Shown in pieces: positions 50,960 through 61,549 of a DNA stretch of 64,000 nt. How positions within the stretch are numbered: the stretch's first letter is position 1; every line of letters starts with the position of its first letter. The position numbers and the translations under genes are program-made. The notes below the pieces were generated by a model, which was not told the origin of the DNA, did no database searches, and saw only the letters and a program-made list of their open reading frames with translations. Origin of the DNA: Rhytidiadelphus loreus (Eukaryota > Streptophyta > Bryopsida > Hypnales > Hylocomiaceae); contig OX344762.1 of the NCBI GenBank assembly GCA_947034895.1, forward strand, positions 19,758,760-19,822,759, in the 5' to 3' direction.

Positions 50960-51883
50960 GTGGGAGCTCAGAATGTCAGAGACTCGCCCAAGAGGCTGAG
51001 GATGACAAGGAGCCTCCTCTCTGGATTGGAAAAGTCGCTCTCGATGTCGTCCGAATCGGAATCGGAATCCAAATCTCATGGAGGGACGTTCATGCCGTCA
51101 GTGTTCTCTGGCCCTTTCATGATGCGCACGGTCGAGGACGCTACTTCTGCAGCCATTGACTTCTCAAAGGGGGACGTGGAGGACGGCGCCGTGGACAGCC
51201 CTCCCAGTCGAGGACCGGGGAGGACCCCCGTTTGTTCCCCGTCCCCGTTGAAGCGCGCATCCTCGAATCGAGGATGCTCGTTCTCCCCAACACCGCAGAA
51301 TGAGGCGGGGATGAGTCGGAAACTCCATCTTCCCGTTCACGGGGGCACTCAAGATCCTCCACTTGACGATCCTATTTTCCCAGAGCTCGACCACCCAAGT
51401 GTCTCCGTCACAACCACGAAGATGACGTCATTCCTGGGAGGGTATACAAAGAGTGACGAAGTGGGTCTTCCAAAGGCGGCTCATTTGCCTCGCCTCAAGG
51501 GTATTCGGCCAAGCCCTTCACTATCTGGAGGAGGTAGGCGGTCACCCTCAACCGACTCCCTATTCCGCCAAAGGATTATAAGAGACCAAAGGTGATCTCT
51601 GGACACCAAATCAACTAGATCTGGACTCCCGTACATAAGCAATGTGAAGTCAATGCTCCCAAGGCTGTGTCCTCATGGGTCAAAATCTTTGTCCACTTCA
51701 GAGGTTCCACGAAGCACCCTCAAGTTGAAGCGAAAGGAGTGCGACTCTCAAAGTGTGGGCTTCTCCGATGCGATGGACGGTGGAAGTGGGCCCCATTATC
51801 ACTCTCGACGCAAGGATATATTTAGAGGGTTGGCAAAGCTGAAAGCGTTAGAGGCAGCTAAGAGCAATTGTACAAGCAAATAG
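50960..51883 (+). pseudogene. Ser/Pro-rich basic protein of the composite element (exon)
   Basis: A coding exon opens after a good acceptor (ttgtcttgcag, ending 50959) and runs 212 codons to TGA (51593-51595). It then continues in the same frame to TAG at 51881-51883, about 307 codons in all. The product is disordered and rich in Ser, Pro, Arg and Lys, with KRLRM and LKLKRKE basic clusters that could serve as nuclear signals. No domain is recognised. A 21-bp palindrome lies in frame at 51258. The TGA follows AGG, so an ancestral CGA (CpG) is plausible. It could be a separate gene, with a first exon near ATG 50890, or a 3' exon of the HAD gene. 'ctataaataacatggtaaat' near 51941 may be its 3' end signal. 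Confidence 0.55.
51258..51278. repeat. 21-bp palindrome inside the Ser/Pro-rich exon
   Basis: A perfectly symmetric variant (gcatcctcga, centre a, tcgaggatgc) with altered outer bases. It is read in frame as part of an SSNRGC stretch. It is the rightmost copy found. Confidence 0.85.
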
Positions 51884-52597
51884 CGATTCTTTGGGATGCT
51901 GTAATATTTTTGGAAGCCACAGGCTTCAAAGTGTCCTTTACTATAAATAACATGGTAAATAAAAAATACAAAACGAAGACTAACGATAGTTGAGAGCTTG
52001 CATGAATAGTGAGCGTCTAATTTTGTAGTTCATTTAGATTCATATGACAGTCAGATTTACTTTGTCCATTGGATGAAGCTACTTAGTGTTACAGTTAACA
52101 TTAGTGAATGTAAATTCATCCGCATTTTCATCTTCTACTCAATTCTTCACACTGAACATGTGAATGTTTTACATCATGTCCATCCTTGTAATTGTGCATT
52201 GTTTCTTTTCCGGGGGGGGCAAGTATGTCAAGGAATTACAAGTATTTTCTATCACACTAGAGGTTGATTTCACACTTGGTAAGAACACGCTACCACGGCA
52301 TTAGGTTTAGGCAGGTCACGACCATCACCCGCCCTATTGTAAAAATGTCTTTAATTACTAATTTCTATTTTCTATCGAGTTTGACAAGTATTACTACATT
52401 AGAACTTCACACCTTTATTTTCAAAGTCTCAAAATTGTCAAATTGTCTCAAATTAATGAATAAGGCCTTGTATTGGGATTTATTGTCTAATTCTCTCAAG
52501 TTGCAAGCAAAAGAGATTGTTAAAAGAAAAAACAATCATCGTGAATCTATTGATTCAAGTTTAAAATGTGTATAAGATTACTATCACAGAACAAGGC
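51884..52597. other. Right flank of the composite element
   Basis: AT-rich sequence starting just after the last element gene. The right boundary of the element should lie here; no terminal repeat matching the left flank was found by eye. Confidence 0.3.
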
Positions 52598-52894
52598 ATC
52601 ACTAAAGATGTCTCTAGGCATGCCAAGTATAAAGATTTATATTAATATGTTTGGGCATTTTCTTTTTTTGAAGGGCTGCAAGTTCCTTGTAGTTCCTAAA
52701 TTGTAGGAACGCAGCCACGGTAGCTTGTTGACATGATCAAGAGACTTTCAGGTCAGTAAATAATAATAAAAATTAAAAATTAATTAATTTTTATTTAAAA
52801 ATTGAATGATTTTTTTTCAAACAGCAGTGGCTCATTGCCAACAATGGGAACCAACTTGAAATGGCCCTTCAAAAGGGTTGAAACCCATCTAATA
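52598..52894. mobile_element. MITE-like element, CATTAG family, diverged copy 4
   Basis: The right end reversed reads TATTAGATGGGTTTCAACCC, then a 'gttcccattgttgg' motif like the one near the left end of the 58932 copy. The left end (CATCACTAAAGATG) is poorly preserved, so the start is tentative. Confidence 0.4.
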
Positions 52895-52994
52895 GGATTC
52901 CCTTTCGATCTCACCAAGTGTGATGTCAAAGCTACTGTGTTAGCTCAATGAGTGCCTATTCTCCCACTTGACTTAGATTCTGCTCTTTTCATTT

Positions 52995-53240
52995 ATGGTC
53001 AATTTTGTTAAAATGACGGTATTCCACATGCCATTTTAATGGAATATCTTCTAGAAATGGAGAATAAGTGTGCCACAATAGGGTTATACATGTGCCAATT
53101 TTATGCCTAGCACATTCAAATCACTCCTAGTTCACGCATTTCCACTCCCCTCGGACAATCTTTCCATTGTTTTCATTCTTTCAATGGTTTCATTTTGTGC
53201 CATTTTAATGGAATACCGCCATTTTAACAAAATTGACCAT
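52995..53240. repeat. Inverted repeat with about 31-bp arms
   Basis: The arm at 52995-53025 is mirrored at 53210-53240 with one mismatch (contains 'ggtcaattttgttaaaat'). In addition 'ccattttaatggaata' occurs in direct orientation at 53031 and 53199. It probably arose by inverted duplication. Confidence 0.75.
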
Positions 53241-53330
53241 ATTTGCATTTCAATGTTTGTACGCTACAAAATACAATTTTTTTTGTCACAATGCACTAAA
53301 AAACATTGTTTTGATCAATTTTTAAAATGT

Positions 53331-53576
53331 CATTAGAAGATTTTTGAGGCCTTTAGAAGACTATGAGTTCTTAGATTGTGGAGAACGTAGGAACAACACC
53401 AAATCAATACTCTGACATGGCTAGTCCACATCAAATTATAATATTTTATAAAAATTAAAATGATTTTTTATATAATTAATTTTTTATTATTTAATAATTT
53501 GATATTGTTGCAATGGTTTACAATAAGGGGAACAACCCTGAAACAATGTTTTTGAGGCCTCAAGTCTCCTCTAATG
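53331..53576. mobile_element. MITE-like element, CATTAG inverted-repeat family, copy 5
   Basis: Left end CATTAGAAGATTTTTGAGGC; right end reversed CATTAGAGGAGACTTGAGGC, followed by the 'tgtttcagggttgttcccc' motif shared with the 58932 copy. Non-coding, 246 bp. Confidence 0.7.
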
Positions 53577-55632
53577 TCATAATAGTTGTACATTAAACTT
53601 GACATGGATGACAATTGGGAGGGGGGGGGAAGGACCACTTAGGCTATATAGTACTTCAAAAATGAAATTCAAAAAAAATCTTCAAGAGCTCAAATTAGGA
53701 ACTTTACATCCAAAAAGTGCTTTGTCATAGTGCATACTAAATTTAGAAATTCCATTGAAAACTATTGAAATAATTTTTAATTTTATTAACGTGTGTTTTT
53801 ATAATTGAAAGAATTGTGTTTTTCAAGTTCATATTATTTAGAAGTTTTAGAAGTTTTATATTCAACTTTGAAGTTCAAAATCTTAGATTAGGTTTAAGGG
53901 TTTAGAAAAGCATATTTTTACTTTTTGTTTTTTTCAATGTTTATTTTATACAAATTATAAGGGCAAATTTGTCTTCAATTTTTTGTTGAAGGTCATGGAT
54001 TATTTGTGGAAAATGGGGTGCACATGCTAGTGCAATTTTTAGTGCAAATATCAAAGCTTCAATGCAAACCAGTGCAAATCAAGCATTTTATTCGCACTTC
54101 AAGTGCATGATGGAACTTTGTGTGCCGTAGTTTGCAATTACCTACTTTTGAATATACCTTAGACTATGTGCATTCTACTTAATAGGCAAGATTTTATTGA
54201 CCTTGTTTATGGAAACTACCATACATATCCACCTTCATAAGATTTTTGCATAAAAAGATGGAATAGGTAGGCTAGGCACAAGGTAAACAATTTATCCTAA
54301 CATATTGTATAATATTGTATAGATGCCGGAAGGTTGTGGATGTGAATCTTGTGACAAATAAAGCTAATGGGAAGTCGAAAGGCTTTGCAAGCTTAGCATA
54401 TCAAGAACAACAAAGCACTTTGATGGCAATGGGTAAATAATATTTTGGAGCTTTGTGAGAGATTTCTATTTTTCTTTATTTCTTTGCTCACTTTCTCAGA
54501 CAATTTCTATATATCTATGAAAAGTTGTTTAATTTTCTTAAGAACATCCTTGTTGGATGAATGGAGGTGATAAATTGCAGATGATCTAAATGGAACTTGA
54601 GTTGTAGGCCACACCATGAAAATGAACCAAATATGTGATTATATGATAAAGATTAAATAAGATAAGGAAGAAAAACAATGGAAGTGAGAAGAAGAGTATT
54701 AGCTATACTTTTAATAAGTTAGGAAAATCCTACTAGGAAATTAATTAGCTTTGAGTTTAATAATTTGAGTGACAATGTAAGTAAGATTAGCATAACAATT
54801 ATATGCACACAAAGCTCTCTAATTTTTGCATCTCCAAAAAAAGTTTCAAAAAATCACAACAAATATTCATGATGTAAGAGCCTCCCTGAAATCCATTTTG
54901 TCTCCAAGGGGACAATGGGACTTTAGGGGTTAATTAGAGGAGTTGAGAGTAATAATATTCAATACTTCAATGTCCAAATTCTTCTTTGAGCTTTTGTATA
55001 ATTAAACTTTTATCTTTGTACAAATATGTTATTTGAATTTCACCAAATTGGTCATTAGAAAGGTTGAATTTATTTTGAAAGAACATCACATTGAAGCACT
55101 CTATTCATCATCTGTAAGATGGACTTCAAGACACCAAGATTGGAATCTAAAATAACATAGATTTTCAATTAATGTGGGTCTCTTATTTGTTTTCAAATAA
55201 TGTGGATGTCTAAAGTAGCTTGAATTCTAAGAAGTGTTACTGTCCAAAGTAGCTTAAATGATGTTGGGTTTGTAATTAAAGCAACCTAAGCTAATAAAGG
55301 TGTTTGTAAATTGCTCCCAATAATGAAGCCCAAACAATGTAGAGTTAGAAGAGAAGTGTGGATCATATAAGAAGAGAGTCTTTTATTTGTTTGTTCATTC
55401 CTCTGTTTAATTGATTCCTAATGAAATATGAGGCTGAGTCCCATGCTATACATATAAAAACAATAACAAGCAGTCAATTTAATTCCCTTCGCATTCTAAC
55501 TCCCACTCTAACTCCCTTCGTAAATATGGTTTATTGCATAGATGCAATTTTAACAACTTTCAGAACCTGTGTCTGACATGGACTAAGACAGTGGACTAAT
55601 ACCACAAAATAATGTAATTGCAAGCATCCTAC
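53577..55632. other. AT-rich intergenic stretch with a TTAACCCCT-family end
   Basis: No gene is supported. A 'gggacttta' then GGGGTTAA end lies at 54915-54933 and is similar to the right end of the 3980-4851 element; its partner end is not clear. Confidence 0.4.
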
Positions 55633-57003
55633 CTAACTCTGAGATCCTTTACTGCTCGTAATCTGCTTCTTTATATGTTCTGCAAGCTTAGGGAGACTTT
55701 TCATCTGCTCCCGGATTGAACTTTCCATACAAATCTCCATCTCCTTCATCTTAGAGTCATCCTCGTCAACAGATCCGCCTGAAAGTTCTACTCTGTCCCG
55801 ACACACCATCATACTCCTCTGCATTCGTTCCTGCACAAGAACAATCATCACTTTGTTCTATTAGAAATTATACAAGGATAATGCTTTGATTACTTATAAC
55901 TTTGCAAAAGACAAACAGATGTTGTATTTCTAATGCCGGTGCTGGTGGTTGGTACATCGTTCCAGGGAGCTTACCACTAACCACCAACCAATCTAAGGTC
56001 ACTTCAGATTGCACAGTTCAAAAGATAACCTATACCTTGGTTGATGGAAAAGTCATCTTTTCTTTGTGTTACGTTGTTTAGTTCAATGACAACGTTACAC
56101 TAATGCAAGTAACAAGAATGAGCATGATGAGGTGGCACTTACATGGCTCCTATGTGGGATGTTTAGAATATTTGAGACAACAAGGGTTGAGATACATTGC
56201 ACACTTGTTACCTCAAATGTATCATACGGTATCAAAAAATGCAATAAATTATTTTAAGCTTGTTATCTCACTCCTAGTTGTATGTGATGTTGGATAGAAA
56301 GTTAAGCTTGTTATCTCAAACCTGTTGCTTCGACTTGTGCAATCTGAGGTGCCCTAACAATCTACAACGCGAAGTAGGCAATATAACAAGCGTGACAATT
56401 CTGTAAGAGAATCAATTCATGAGCGACTCGATTATCTGATACACTGTAACTTCTTATGCCGTTTTCCATCTCCATTGAAGAATCTATGAAGTTTACACAC
56501 CAAAAAATGTTAATACTTGCCTGAAATCTATTGAGCTCATTCTGAAGGATGGTGCCAGCACGCTCGACAGGAACACTACATCTCTGGACACATCTCTGGA
56601 TATCATTCTTATCTTTGCTGAAACATTCATAGCCACACTTGTAGTACTCTTTCTGCAAAGCAGACACAAAAGAAACACTCAGCCACAGCTTCAACAACAA
56701 GCCAAATTTGAGGAACACAACCCTAACGTAGAAACGCCTTATTCATAACAGGTAAGTTTGCATAGCCGTTGGAATCGTATAATCAATTACATCAACAAAC
56801 GTACCAGCTTCACGGTTATCGTTCGTATAACAAAGCACTGAAACCTGCGGACGTAGACTCACAGAAAACGATCAAAAAATTATTCAGATGAAGGAGTGTA
56901 AAGATACCTGGAGTGTAATGTTGACGTAATCTTGCACACCTTCGAGATTCTCATTGACAGCATGATTGACCTCTTGCGAGAGTTTGTGTATTGCGTCTGT
57001 CAT
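55633..57003 (-). CDS. FAM136A-like mitochondrial twin-CX3C protein, three exons
   Basis: Exons on the minus strand: 57003-56908 (ATG), 56652-56521 and 55830-55633 (TAG), all phase 0, giving 141 residues, close to the animal FAM136A length. The first exon encodes an amphipathic Ala/Asn/Val start. The second has the intact twin motif CGYEC ... CVQRC. The third should carry a second pair, but here the first Cys of one half and the last Cys of the other are Ser (RSMMVCRDR ... EICMESSIRE). The family is a small soluble protein of the mitochondrial intermembrane space that supports its proteostasis; twin CX3C proteins are imported by the disulfide relay. Intron 2 has a GC donor (CAG/GCAAGT), a known minor class. 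A TTTAGGGTTT promoter motif lies upstream at 57338. Confidence 0.9.
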
Positions 57004-57337
57004 CGTTTACTCTTTTGGTCGTCCGCCAACCCTCTAAAATGTGCGAGTGCAAGATTCTACACATGATGCAACCGCAAAAAAATCAACCAATGCAGAACTC
57101 CGATGTCAAGCTTTAAAACCAATGCACAACTGAGATGAACCAAATCTATAGGGCTATCGCAGGAACATCTTCTCTTTTCAACAGTAGCAACTCCAAAATG
57201 GAAATGAAAAAATGAAAAAAAAAGAGAAGAATAGATTTTCATACCTGCAATCTGCTTATCAATCTATGAGCTCGAGCCCGAAACCGCTATCTCGCGCTGA
57301 AATTGTGAAAAAGCGTTGTGGACATTGAACACTTTCG

Positions 57338-57350
57338 GGGTTTAGGGTTT
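57338..57350. promoter_or_regulatory. Telo-box-like motif upstream of the FAM136A-like gene
   Basis: GGGTTTAGGGTTT (AAACCCTAAA on the gene strand), about 335 bases upstream of the ATG. Telo-boxes are common in plant promoters of ribosomal and other growth-related genes. Confidence 0.5.
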
Positions 57351-57539
57351 AAGCTTTGGCCGAACCGCAGCTCCACGGGAAATACAGTAACGACGGTGTA
57401 CTCATGAAAGATGGATGAAGAATTGAAAGTCGGACCAATTTCTGTGCGGAGGGATCTTGTTCGCGTGAAGAGAACAGCGTAGGGAGCGTCCCACGACGGC
57501 AAGCTGAACTCAAGATAGGAAACAAGATAGAAAATCACA

Positions 57540-58931
57540 TTAGTTTTATGGGAATATAATTTTTATTTTAATTGGTGCTTAGGAACAAAAGTTACACCAT
57601 CCTATGTACAAAATGGAACTCATCACGTAGCAAAAATATCCACAAAATTTGAAATAAGAATTTTATTTCAAATTTTATTTTCTTATATAATTATTATATT
57701 TTTGTCTATATAGAATGCTTTGATTCATTCTATTTGGATTAATGATGTGAAACTTTCTTCAATGTAACAATTTTTTAAAGAATGAAAATCAAACCCATTT
57801 GTTGTTTTGCAAATTTTTTCCCTAGACTTTCAATTCAAATTTTTAACATAAAAAATAATTTATTTGATATTAGTAGTACAAAAATTTTAAGCTAAGAAGT
57901 ATCAAGGTCATTATCTAATCACACAAGGTGCAAAAACCTAGGTTTTCTTCACTTTAATCACATACATTTTGCAATCTATGTGGTCAATTTTTCTAAAATT
58001 TCTTCCATACATTTTTATACTAGTCAAATAGTACAAGATCCTAAAACTAAATACACAAAAATAAAATAAAATAATTTTTTGCTTATTAGAATAGAAATGA
58101 TAGCTTTGAGTGCTTTTTTTGCAAAATAGGCCTTAAGACTCTAGGTATTAAATGTAATAGTTTTGATTTCAATTTTGACTCTTAAGTTTAGAAATAATAG
58201 ATACACTCTATACAATCCAATTGGATAAAAGAAAGTTAAAAAAGTGAAGGCTTATGATAGGTCGGGTGGGTTGAGATTTTTCACAATAGCAAAAATCATT
58301 GAAACACATGTGTAGATTGATGCCTCCAAAACTAAGCATTAGGAAAAATCTGAGGTTAGCACTGGGCTCTAATTTTAGGTGGTAGCAATGCAATTACAAA
58401 AAAAAAGTGGTTAATTTTTATTTTATTTTATTTTATTTTTCAAAGCCAACATGGCATTATTAGTGCCACATTAGCGCCACATAAGATTGGTGTTTTTAAA
58501 TTCAATTTAATTTTTGCAAATTAAAAAATATTATTTTATTTTCCTATATTTGCACCGCCGCCAAAATTGAAACAGTTTTGTAACAATCTTGTGAAAGCTT
58601 TAGATTTTTTGTAATCTTTACACATGATTAAATAGAGTCTAATATGAATGTAATTGTCGACCATAGTTGCCTCAACATTTAGCTAATAGTAACGAGAATT
58701 AGTCTTCAGTGCAACAATATCCAATTCCTACTTTTAGTTCTATCACCTTAGAAATGAAATAAAAAATTATTTTAGTGATTTCCATCTTTATTTTCTTGTA
58801 GTCTCTTTCTTGTGCTAGTATACTCACCATTCAAAACACATTCCCATCTATATGCTCTTCAAGGGAAAAAACTAACAAAAATCAATTGAAGTCAAATAGT
58901 TAGGCTTTTTGTTGAGAGATGGAAGTAAAAG
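57540..58931. other. AT-rich intergenic stretch
   Basis: Contains a TTTTA pentanucleotide run near 58411-58440. No gene is supported. Confidence 0.4.
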
Positions 58932-59215
58932 CATTAGGGGAGATTTTAGATCCCTGGGAGACTGTTTCAGGGTTGTTCCCACTATTGGAAACCAATCTAG
59001 TACAATCAGAATATAATAATATTAAATTAATAATTAATAATTAATAATTAATTAACAATAATTAATTGATAAAAAACATACTTAAAAATATATCAATTAA
59101 TAATATCTGATGTAGCAATCACCTGACTACGTCAGGTGGCTTCTGTGCAGCGTTCCCGGACTTCCCAGTGTTCAAGAATTCACAGTCTCCTAAAACGCTA
59201 AAATCTCTTCTAATG
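58932..59215. mobile_element. MITE-like element, CATTAG inverted-repeat family, copy 6
   Basis: Left end CATTAGGGGAGATTTTAGAT; right end reversed CATTAGAAGAGATTTTAGCG. A 'taattaataattaatta' tract lies in the middle. 284 bp, no coding sequence. It is one of the two clearest copies. Confidence 0.75.
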
Positions 59216-59500
59216 GTATGTATTCCTTTCCAACAAGATTGGTCTCTGAAAAATAACCTTTACTTTAAAAAGAGAGAAGTGACTCCAATCATTTTTATAG
59301 GCTAGTGTAAATTGAGAGCTTCTTCATCTTTGATTCTACTACAGTTTTCAAAAGAATTGAAGAGTAGCACCAAGACTATGTACCCTTGTTAGACTCTATG
59401 GAGTGAACATATATAAAACACAATGATGTAAAGTGATGAGTTCAAGAAGGTGCTTTTGAGAGGGATTTGGATAGATAGATTTAAGAGATGTTGAAATTAG

Positions 59501-59650
59501 CACTAGTAGAAAATCTGAAATTTTTGTTGTTTTGGTCACGTTGATCTAGACAAAATCTAACAGAAATTTGTTAAAAACAACAGATTTCTATTAGATTTTG
59601 TCCAGATCAAAGCGACCAAAACAACAAAAATTTCAGATTTTCTACTAGTG
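59501..59650. mobile_element. CACTA-type foldback MITE, 150 bp, with TAG target duplication
   Basis: It starts CACTAGTAGAAAATCTG and ends with its inverse. It is flanked by TAG at 59498-59500 and 59651-59653. The whole element folds into one hairpin with arms of about 72 bases and about five mismatches, mostly transitions. The ends match those of the 35408-35579 element but the arm sequence differs. Confidence 0.93.
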
Positions 59651-60486
59651 TAGTAGGGAGAGGTTGGTTGGTTTTAAGCTTTCTTTTTATAGAAAAGTGA
59701 ATATGTGGAGTATTTGATAGCAATGTTATTGATGTTCTATAGTGTTTTTTTTATGTCAATTATTGGAATGTAGAATTGTTCTTTTAGGTGTGCTATGGAT
59801 GGTGCATACGTAATTGATCATGTCTGTGATAGTTGAGAGCATAATGAATGGTAGCATGTAACAACTATAAGTGGCAATGTCTTGCAAAAATAGTTGATAT
59901 ATGGACGATGTATGTTGGTGACATATGGTGTTTATGCAAAGTATGTACAAGCTTAATTTAGTTGTATAAGAACAATTGGAAGTGTTTATACATAAACATG
60001 GAAATAACCATGGAAGTATAGTTAGTTTTAATTGGTTATCATTGTTGTTTGTGGGATGAAGTATTGTGAGTTTGTATTAGATAGGAGTAGTTTTTGAATG
60101 TTAAAAATGGTTTTGTTGTGCCGTTGAATATGGAGGGCTTTTGTATGGCTCAATAACCCATAGTAGTACATGTAGTCATCTATATATTTGGTTTAAGTTG
60201 TAGAACGGGTATAAAATCTTATAATATTTGAACATTATAATATTAAAAACACCATGTCATTTGAGTCTCAAATTTTGATAAAAATATTATCCTTCTACTA
60301 ATTAGTATATAAGGATTATGGTTTAATAGTACATTAACATATGTGATCAATGTTATTGATCTGGTAACACCTAGAAGATTTTTGCATATTCTGGATACAA
60401 TCATATCTGAAAAGTCTTCACACATACTCTGTTGGTTGCCAATACTAGCAAGATGGCACCAAGGAAATGAGATTTGAGTGAACATG

Positions 60487-61549
60487 AGGAGTTGAATTTA
60501 AAAGTTTACACCTTTCTCATACATATGGGTTGGGTTACAAAAAGATTGCTTCCAAATTAGGACTTTCAAAGTTACAAGTGAGAGATATTGTAAAGAGAAG
60601 CAATGAGCGGGGAAGGGGGAAATGTCAAGAATGCGTTAAGAATGCTCCACACTCTAGACGCCCTACAAAACTGACAAAATCAAAGAGGGAGAGGGTTTTA
60701 GAAGTAGCCGATGAGAATTCAAGATTGAATCTTTGAGAGATCACGAATACCACAAATGTTAGGCTCAGTTGTTCTAGTGTTGACAAAATCTTGAGTGAGG
60801 CTAGTTTCCGTCTCAAGATTCCAAGGAAGAAGCCATTTTGGACACTTAGATAGAAGCAAAAGCACAAGGAGTTTGCACAAAGGCAATGCTAATAGGATCC
60901 TCAACAACGGGGACGAGTGGTATTCATCGACGAAGTGACCATTGAGTATAATCCTTCCCGAGTTGGGAAGAAAGTGTGTGTGTGACTTGGCAAGGAGTTG
61001 TGTGAGAAGAATTTGAAGCCCAATTTCAAGTTAGAAAGGACTAAAGTTGGGGTTTTTGCATGCATAGCATGGGATTAATTTTGATGAAGAAGATAATAGA
61101 GATAGAATACAAAAGTCCTCGTGATAGATTGGGCATCAATGCTTTGCAATATGCAAGTGAGATTCATAAACCTCATAATTATTATTCCTTTTATTCAGGG
61201 TCTATGCGATAACCCTAATCATATTTACCTTACAGCACATGGAGAAACTTGGCATTATGATCCTCAAAACAAGAAACTTCAAGAGGAATGTGACTATGTC
61301 CAATTTTCTTGGCCATCCAACTCATCAGATTTCAATCCAATTGAAAATTTGTGGTTGCTTCTCAAACAACAACTTAGAAAATGTTTCTTAGAGAATAAGC
61401 ATCATCCACATAGTACTCAAGAGTTTTTTGTTGTTACAAAGAAAAAATGGGAAGAAATTGATCAAGGCACTATTGACGACTTCATAGATTCAATGCCTTG
61501 TAAGATTCAATCTATAATCGATGTTGATGGAGGTTATACTAAGTGGTAG
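60487..61549 (+). pseudogene. Decayed Tc1/mariner-like transposase
   Basis: Remnant of a Tc1-type transposase. The N-terminal helix-turn-helix region (GYKKIASKLGLSKLQVRDIV) with a following KSKRERVLE stretch is readable at 60530-60736. A middle part with VVFIDEVTIEYNP (first catalytic Asp region) lies near 60920. The C-terminal part at 61121-61549 has the typical WPSNSSDFNPIENLWLLLKQ block, containing the last catalytic Asp. Several stops (near 60735, 60850, 60890, 60985 and 61075) separate the parts, and the second catalytic region is not recognisable. No inverted repeats could be assigned with confidence. Confidence 0.8.

Noticed and set aside
38328..51278. CRISPR array interpretation of the repeated palindromes
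   Set aside because: Spacing is irregular from tens of bases to kilobases, copies lie in introns and exons, and the genome is eukaryotic.
35217..51900. Endogenous large DNA virus
   Set aside because: No capsid, DNA polymerase, packaging ATPase or other viral hallmark gene is seen; introns and a transposase-like gene fit a transposon better.
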